Part shown: in pieces, positions 51,101 to 60,100 of the stretch
How the letters are laid out: every line of letters begins with the position of its first letter
Numbering within the stretch: the stretch's first letter is position 1
Origin: Stenotrophomonas sp. 364
GTDB taxonomy: Bacteria; Pseudomonadota; Gammaproteobacteria; Xanthomonadales; Xanthomonadaceae
Assembly: GCF_009832905.1 (NCBI RefSeq)
Contig: NZ_CP047135.1
Coordinates: 4,070,001 to 4,134,000 of the forward strand
Direction: 5' to 3'
Length of the DNA stretch: 64,000 bases
Program-made: the position numbers and the translations under genes
The notes under the pieces: generated by a model
What the model saw: the letters and a program-made list of their open reading frames with translations, nothing else
The model's database searches: none
What the model was told of the DNA's origin: nothing

Positions 51101-54100
51101 GCCGCGCAGGTTGGTGAAGCTGCCGTTGAGTTCCAGGTGATGAATGTCGTTGACGGTGACCAGGTTGGCCTCCGGCGGGCTGTTGCTGCCGGTGTACGAG
51201 CGCAGCGCGGGATCGGCGTTGAGGCCGCCGCCGATGCGGATGTCCAGGTCGCCGCCGCCGGTCTGCACCAGGGTGCCGTCGGCGGTGACGCGACCGGTGC
51301 TGGCCACGGCCAGGTTGAGACCGGCGCTGCGGTTGATGTGGACCCCGCCGTGGTCGCCACGCCCCTGCAGCATGCCGGCGTCTCCGGTCGCGTCCAGCAG
51401 CAGGTTGCCGCCGCCGAGCGTGCCGAAGCCGGTGAAACCGATCAGCCGCGGCATTTCCACGAAGTTGTCGTAGTAGTTGGCGCCGTTGGGTGCCGCCACG
51501 TAGGTGCCGAAGTTGATCCACCACGCGGTGGGCAGGCCGTCGGCCCCGCCCTGCACGCTGCCGGTGCCCTGCCGCCACAGCCAGTTGCCCACCGCGGCGG
51601 TGGAACTCACCCGGTCGGTGGCATAGCCCAGCGCTTCGGCACGCAGGATTGTGCCCGGTCGGCCCAGGCTGTCGCCCACGATGGTGCCGCCGGCGCGCAG
51701 CAGCAGGTTGCCGCCCGCTTCGGGATACCAGGCCTGGTACAGGCTCTGGCTGCCGCCGTCGACCAGGTGTTCGAACACACTGCCCTTGTCGCCGAGCACG
51801 GTGTTGCCGATCGGATTGGAGGGATTGGGCGTCACCACCGCACGCGGCTGGTTGTACGGATCGCGGCCCTGGGTGGACACCACCGCCGACGGCGTACCTG
51901 CGGTGTACACGCCGTACAGCGAGGTGGTGGCGATGTCGCCGCCGGAGACCAGGCGCAGGTCGCCGGTGCCGGTACGCACCACGCTGGGCAGCTGCTCGCG
52001 GCCGGGCAGCGTTTTGTACTCTGTTTCCGGCGGGACGGCCGGCGAACCAACGGCCGCCAGATCACCGTAACCCTGCGCGTTGAGATTTTCCGGGCCGCTC
52101 CAGATGAAGCCCCACATCATCAGCTCGTTGAGCTCATCGGCGGTGAACGCCGCGCCCGGGGTCGGCACGAACGTCAGGATGTAATCGCCGTAGAAGTCCC
52201 GGACCATCTGTTCGAAGGGGGCCAGCTCGCCCCAGACATAGGTGGCCGGCGAGCCGGTGCCGGGAATCTCCACCACCGCCCCACCCTGCCCGTAATGCGG
52301 GTCGGACAGACGCAGGCTGCCGGTGCCGGCCCGGTCGATGGTGAGGCGATCGGCGCCGGCCAGGTCGGCGCCGGCCACCAGGCTGATGTCCCACGATTGC
52401 GAACCGGCCGCCAGCATCGGCGCCAGCGCCCAGATGCGGCCCTGGTTGCCGTCGGCATCGGTGGGCCGCAGGTTGACCGTGGTGGCACCGCCGGGCAGCT
52501 TGACCTCGGTGTCGCTGGGAATGAAGGCGCCCTTGGCCAGGCCAAGATCGGCGGCCAGGGTCACCAGGTTGCCAATCGGCGAGGCGGGCAAGGCCACGCC
52601 TGCCGGCCAGGTCATCGCCGCGATGTTGGCGGCCATCGGCAGGCGCAGGCCGGCGGACAGCTGCGCGCCCTGCGGCAGCGTGACCGCGTCGGCCAGCACG
52701 GTGCCGGCCGGGTACAACAGCGCGCCGGATGCATCGTGCACCGCCGCGCCCAGTACCGTGCCCTTGGCCAGCGCCAGGGGCAGCGCCAGGCGGGCATCGG
52801 CCGGCAGCAGCGTGCCGGCGGCCATCTGCATGCCGCCGATGGGCAGGTCGTAGTTGAGCACCTTGCCCGAATTGAACACGCTGCCCGCGGCAAGCGTGAC
52901 CAGGCCGCCGTGCGGCACCACCACGTCGCTGCCGAACAGCTGGCGGCCGGCGGTGAGGTACCAGCCGTTGTCGTCGAAGGTGGTGCCCAGGCGGCTGCCA
53001 TCGAAGCCATCGCTGATGCTGCCGAACACCTCCAGGTCGCCCTGCGCGCGCAGCACCAGCGCACCGGCTTCACCGGAGCCGCGCACGCTGCTGCGCGCCA
53101 GATTGTGGTTCAGGCTGGCATAGCGGTGGGCGGACAGGTCCAGGTCGCCGTCCACGTGCAGGTTGCCGTCGGCGTTCACGCCCAGGTCGGCCACCACTTC
53201 CACGCCGGGGCGCAGGTGGAACGCATCGCCGTAGCGACGAAGGCCGGCCAGGCGGTTGTCGACCAACGCGCTGTTGCCCAGTGCGGCGTCGATGAAGGTG
53301 CTGTTCTGCGCGTGCAGGCGGTCGAGGTAGGCCTGGTCGATGACCTGGTAGGTTTCGCCGCTGGCGGTGCGGTCGCTGCCGGCGGCAGCGCTGTTGTCGG
53401 TGATGAAGGCATTGAGCTGGATCGCCTTCGCACCGTCGATGGTGATCGCGCCGCCAGCGTCGATGGCCACGTCGTTGCTGCCCATGCGCGGGGCGTTCAA
53501 GGCCACCGTGCCGTGGCTGCGGTCGCTGCCGGCCACGCGCAGGTCCATGCGCGCGCCACTGGCGATGCGCAGTGAGCCTATGCCCGAATCGATCTCGATG
53601 CTGGCCCGGTTGGGCGCATCGATGGCCACGCCGTAGCTGTCACGGCGCAGCACGCTGGCACTGGCATCGAGCACCGCCGTGCTGCCCAGGCTGACCCCGT
53701 TGCGCGCGGCCAGGCGGATGCTGCCGGCCTGTTCGCCGCTGGCATCGACGGTGCCGTTGACGGTGAGCTGGCCGTTGTCCAGCCCGATGTTCACCTCGTG
53801 CGCCACCACTTCATCGCCCAGCACCAGGTCGCCCAGGCCGATGCGGAAGGTGCGCGCGCCGGTGACGCCATCGCGGGTGAGGCGGGTGTTGAGGCCGCTG
53901 AAATCGGCGATGGACTGCGCATGCAGGTCGATCCGACCAGCGCTGTAAGGCACGTCGGTGCCGCCGGCATCGTAATGCCCGGTGCTGCTGCCGAGCAGCG
54001 TGCCGGCCAGGTCGATGGCCCCACTGGCGGCACGCACGCGCAGTGAACCGGCGCGGTTGTTCTGCGCGGAAAGGTCAATGCGTGCACCGGCGGCCTGCTG

Positions 54101-57100
54101 CACGTTGCCGCTGCGGCTGTCGATCACCACATCACCGCCCCAGCTGTACTTGGCGGTGTCGAAGAAGGTGATGCGGCGGCCGGCCAGGTCCATCTGCGCA
54201 CCGTCCGCCAGGCGCACATCGCCCTGCGCGGCCAGGCTCAGCTTGCCGCTGGGCAGCAGCACGGCGGTGTCCAGCAACAGGGTCCCGGCATGGCTGTCCA
54301 GGGCGATTTCCGCGCCCAGCGCGCCGGCCAGGGTGGCGTTGTCGGGGCGGGCCGCGGCACCGTTGCCGGTGACCTGCAGGTTGCCGCCGGCGGTGATCGT
54401 GTTGACCGACCCGGCCGCGCCGGTGAGCAGCGGGGTGGTGATGAACAGTTCGCCGCCCTGGCGGGCGTACGCGCGCGTGGCCGGGTCCCAGTCACCCTGG
54501 GTTTCGAACACGCTCAGACTGCCCTTCTGGTTGGCGGTGAGGCGCTCGCTGGCGTTGAGGTGCACGCCGGCAAAGCCCAGTGCGAGACGGTCCTGCGCAC
54601 GCACGGTGTCCGGCTGCGTGCGCGGGCCGTAGCCCAGCACGATCTCGCGGGCGTCCACCACCAGCTGGCCGTGGCCGGTGCCCGGGCCGCCGGCAATGAT
54701 GCTGCCGGCCGGCGCCAGCGCGCCGCTCCAGACCAGGGTGTCGGTCTGGATGCGGGCCACGGCATCGGCGTCGCCATATCCGTAGATGGCCGGTGTGCCC
54801 AGCACCAGCTGCTTCAGCGCGGATTTTCCGGTGACCGCATCGAAGGTGGACAGCGACACGTCGCCGTAGAAGTTCACCGACTCGCGTGCGGTCAGCGACA
54901 GCGCTTCCAGTGCCGGCGCACCCACGGTGGTGTCGCCCAGCAGCAGGCGGCTGAGCACGTCCTGGTTGAGGGTCATGCCAGAGGGCAACGTACCGCGCGC
55001 GGTGGCGTCGGCAATGGCCTCGGCACTGCCGACGTTGATGCCGCCCACGGCCAGGGACAGGTTGCGGGTGCCATAGCGCACCGCATCGCCGAGCACGAAC
55101 CGGTTGTCGGTGGCGGTGGCGATGGTGCCTTCGGAGTACAACCGGGTCTGCCCGGTGCAGGTGTCGCCCACCGCGCAGGCGCCGATTTCGATGCTGCCGG
55201 CGCCGTTGCCCTGGGAATCCGGCGCATCGGGCGCCAGCAGGTTGATCTGGCCGTTGGACACGGCCAACAGTGCGTTGCGGCCGGGCGTGTAGATGTAGCC
55301 TTGGGTGGCGTCGTAGGCAGCCGCGCCCTGCCCCAGCGTGTTGATGCCCGCGCCCTGCTCCAGCACGATGCCGCCGGCCTGGCGGCCGGTCATCAGGAAC
55401 ACGTCGGCGGCCTGCAGCTGTGCACCGGCACGCAGCACGATGCTGTTGCTGCCCGAGCCGCCCTCAATGGTGATCACGTTGGCCGACTGCAGCGAACCGG
55501 TAGTTGCGTTGGCATAGGTGCTGCGCAGCTGCCCGCCGATTTCCAGCCGTGCCGCGCCGATGCGGTTCAGCTCGCTGGCATGCACCGACACGCCGTTGAA
55601 GTCCGCGCTGGCCTGGCCGCCATCGGCGAGGATTTCGTAGTGGGTGGCATTGACCAGGCGGGCCACCGAACCGGTGCCACCGCTCGCCGGTGCGTCCAGC
55701 ACGGTGGCGTTGAACCGGAGTGACGGCAGGTCCACCCCGCCGGCCACGGCCGGGTTGGTCACATTGATGTTGACTGCCTTGGCGTCGCGCTCCAGCAACG
55801 GGCGCGGGGCGCCTTCGCGGGCGGCCTGCTGCAGGGCAAAGTTCGCGTAGCTGGTTTCGTTGTACTGCGCGTAGCTGCGCAGGGTATCGGCGGCGGTCAC
55901 CACCAGCTGGGTGGGCAGCACGTCGCTGCTGCCGGTGTTGGCAATGCCCAGCCGTGCCGAGGTGCTCCACGAGCCGTTGCGCATGGCCTGGGTGGTGCCG
56001 AAGGCCGCCGCGCTGCCGGCCAGGCCGTTGAGTTCCACCCGGAACGCGCCGGGCAGCAATGCATAGGTGGACGGCAACAGGGTGTAGGTGCCGGCCGGCA
56101 AGCCCGGCACACCGGCGCCGATGGTGACCTGCTGGCCAATGGCCGGGTCGCCGGCGCCGCGCTCGCTGCCCAGCGGCGCCTGCCCGGCCTGCGCGCCCGG
56201 CACGATGGCGTACACCGGGTTGGTGGCCAGGCCCGGCAGGGTGAAACCGTCGCGGCCCATCTGCACCAGCGGGTGCAGGCGCGCATCGGTGGAGCCGCCG
56301 CTGCCGGACAGGAACGCCGCACCGGTCAGTTCGCCGCCGCCGGACAGATCAAGCACCGCGCCTTCCTGCGCGTTCACCGCGTGCGAGCGGAACTCCACCT
56401 TGGGTTCGCCGCCCACGCCCTGGTAGGCCACGTCCACGCCGTTGTAGTTGTACACCAACCCATCGACGGTGCCGCCGTAAGGCATCACCAGGTCCTTGGC
56501 ACTGACCGAGGTCACGCTGCCCGGCAGCAGGTTGACCACGCCGGTATAGCCGCTGCCATCGGCACGGCCCAGCGTGATGGTGCCCAGCGGCGCGCGCAGC
56601 ACGCCGCCCTGGTTGATCACCGCCGCGCCGAAGCTCATGTTGCCGAACACGCTGTACGGCTGCGGCGGCAACGCGGTGCCCACGCGCTGGATGTCCAGCA
56701 CGCGGTCCGGGTCTAGTTCGGTGGTCAGCGCGCCCCACTCGTTCAACGTGCTGCGCAGGCCCACGGTGACGTTGCCACTACCGTAGATCTGCGCGGCCGC
56801 CAGGGTGGTGTTGCCCGGCGAGAACAGGTCGGCGGCGCGCAGGCGCAGGTCGCCCTGACTCTGGATGCGCACCGTACCGAAGGCATCGCGTTCGACCACC
56901 AGCGGATCGACGGCATTGCGCACGATCTCGCCGTTCGCACCGAAACCGACTGCGCCCACCACGTCGACCAGGTTGCCGGCGAAGGTAATGGAGGCGGCAT
57001 CGGCCAGCGTGGCCACGCCCAGCGAGCCGGCAGCCGGGGTAGTGTTGCGCGACCCGGTGACCGGGTTGGGCATGATGGTGTTGTCGATCTGGCGGCGCGC

Positions 57101-60100
57101 CGCGCCGGACAACCGCAGGTACGGCGCCTGCAGCCGGACCTGGCTGTCGCGTGCGGCATCGGTGGACAGGCCGAGCGCGCTGGCGGTGAGGTACAGCGCC
57201 TGGCGCATGCTGAGCGTCACGTTGCCGTCGAAATCGAGCAGGCCGTTGACGTACAGCGACGCGGTGTCGAAGCCACCGGCCTGGATGACATCCACGCCGT
57301 AGCGCGCCTTGCCGTAGGCCAGGGTCGGGTCACGTTCACCGGCTACCACGTCGGCACCCAGGCCGCTGCCGCTGTACTGCTGTTCAATGATCAGCTCGCG
57401 CGGCATGCGCACGGCATCGTCCACCTCGGCGCCCTTGCTGCTCCAGCGGTCAACCTGGCCGTAGACCGGGGTTTCCAGGTTCAGTGCCAGCGTGCCGCCG
57501 CGCGCGCCGTTGCCACCGGCCGCGGCATGCAGGCTGCCGTCCACATACAGGCCGTTGCTGGCACTCAACGCGATCACGCCGCCGTGGCTGGCCACGGCAG
57601 TCTGGCCGAGGCCGGGCAGGTCCAGCACCGCCTGCGCGCCGGAAGCCTCCAGGCGGGCACCGTCGCGCACCACCACGAATGCATCGATAGCCGGCAGGTC
57701 GCGCGAGGCCAGGTCATGCCGCGCGCCGATTTCGATGGTGCCGCCGTCCAGCACCTTGCCCTGGCGGTCGCCGGTGGCGCCCACCGCGGTGAAGGCCGCG
57801 CCGGAGACGTCCAGCAGCGCGTGCTCGCCGATCCAGATCGAGCGCGCGTTCGGCATGCCGTCGGGGCGGTTGAGCAGCGGGCCTTCGCCCAGGTCGCCGC
57901 CGAGCACGCTGATGCGGCCGCCGCGGGCCTGCAGCGTGCCGTCGAGGGTGATCTGCGCATTGCCGGTCAGCTGGAGGGCCTGGCCCGGGTCGACGGTGAT
58001 CCGGCTGTCCGTGCCGACCTCCAGGTCGGCGGCGTTCTGCGGCGTGCCGGCGGTCAATGACAGGCCCGCGCCCTTGCGCAGGGTGACCGCACCGCTGGTC
58101 GGATCATCCTGCTGCAACGGCGGCAGCCAAGCCGACAACGCCCCGTGCGGATCGTCGCCGCTGACCAGTGCGCGCGCGGCCGCCAGGTCAACCTGCAGCA
58201 GCGGCATCGCCACGTCCACGCGCGCGCCGTCCACCACGGTGACGCCGTCGCGGCCGATCACGTTGTACTGCTTGAAGCCGGACTGGAACAGGCTGCTGTC
58301 CAGCGCAAGGAACGACTGCACCGGCACCTCGCGCTGCCACACCGTGCCCACCGGCAGGCGCGTGCCGGCCGGTACGGTGATCGCCGCAGTGGCCACGCTG
58401 CCGGCGGTGTAGCGCGAGGTCTGCGCGGGAATCGGCAGGCCGCCAGGGAAGACATTGGCCGGCACCACGTAGCCGGCCGGCAGGTCGGCGATGGTCCACA
58501 AGGTGGTGCCCGCGGGCAGGATCTCGCCGGCCTGGCGCACCGGCCCGTTGTTGGCCAGCTGCACGGTGGTGGGCAGCACCCATGGGGCCTGGGTGGTGAC
58601 CGGCTTGCTGCTGCTCACTTCCGGCCGCACCGTTACCGGCATGGGCTTGCCGCCCGACACGTGGGTGACGGTGATGGCGAAGCTCAGCGGGATGATGTCG
58701 CCGGGCTGCAGGACCACGTCGGCGGCCAGGCGCACCGGCAGCGTGCTGGCCTCACCAGCGGCGAGGTGTTCGACCGCATCGGGGATGTCGCCGCCGATGC
58801 TCACCAGCGTGCCGTTCTCGATGTTGAGCGCGCCGCCGCCCTTGACGCCATGCGCGCGGATGCTGCCATCCAGCGACAACACGCCGCTGCCCATGTTCTG
58901 GCCGGCGGCCAGGGTGACGTTGCCGCCCTTGCCGCCCGCCACATCGCCGTCCACGCCCATCGCCGCGCCGGAGGACACATCGATCAGGCTGCCTTTGCCC
59001 AGGCTGACGTTGCCGGTGCTGCGCAGCGACACACTGCCGCCATCGATGAACGGCAACCCGGCGATGGACGCCGGGTCCTGCCACTGGTTGGTCCACAGGC
59101 CGCGCGCATCGAGGGTGACGTTGTCGCCCACCATGACCTGGTGCAGCAGCGTGTCGCCCGGACGCGCACTGATCGGCAGGTCCAGCCACGGGGTGCCGGT
59201 TGTCGTGTGCTGCACCACCATGTCGCCCAGTGCGATGCTGCCGCCCCGGGCGCGCACGTCGGCGTTGATGCGCACGTCGCTGGCATGCAGGGCGATGCTA
59301 CCGCCATGGGCCACCTCGACTGCCTGGTCTACGCTGATGCCGGCATGTGCGTACACCGCCACGCCGCCGAATGCCTGCGCGTTGAGCCACGCCGCGTCCA
59401 GCGCGATCGTGCCTGCGCCGCCGCTGTTACCCTCGCCGACAGTGACACGCTCGACCAGTGGCGCAGGGCTGAAGCGCTGCTGGCCACTGTCCTTGTCGTA
59501 GAACGGCAGGTAGCTGCCCACCACCAGCTGGCCCTGCCGGGCCACGCTGGTCTGTGCCTGCTGGTAGCCGTCCAGCGCGCCGTCGCGCGCACGCTGCTGG
59601 CGCTCGCCCTGGAAGGTGGTGGTGTCCACCTCGCCCTGCAGCTGCGCGTGGGCCGTGGACACGATCAGCTGGCCGGCGTCGCGGCCCACGGTGTAGCCGT
59701 TTTCCAGCTTGCGCTGCGGGGCGATCAGCGGGTTGTAGTAGAACGCGGTGTTGCCCCAGCGCGCGTGGGTATCTTCAAAGCCACGGTACAGGCCGGTGTA
59801 GAGCAGGTCGCCGGGGGCGGTGGAGGCGTTGTACAGCATGCCGTCCGCGCCCTTGAGGTGGGTCAGGTTGACGTAGCCGGTCTGCACGTCCAGCGCGCCG
59901 CCGGACAGGTTGATGCTGGAGCCGCGCGCGGTGGTCACGTTGCCGCCGCTGAACTGCACAGTGCCGCCCTGCGCCGACCACTCGCCGATCCCGTGCCCGG
60001 TGACGCCCAGGTAGCCGCCCACTTCGAGCAGACCGCCGGCGGTGTACCAGCGGTCGGCCTCATAGCCGTTGGTGCCGGCCGGCACCAGCACCAGATCGCG

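Noticed and set aside
47918..53575. A 1,885-codon plus-strand open frame
   Set aside because: Also antisense to tpsA, with the same low-complexity composition and no signal, motif or ribosome site.
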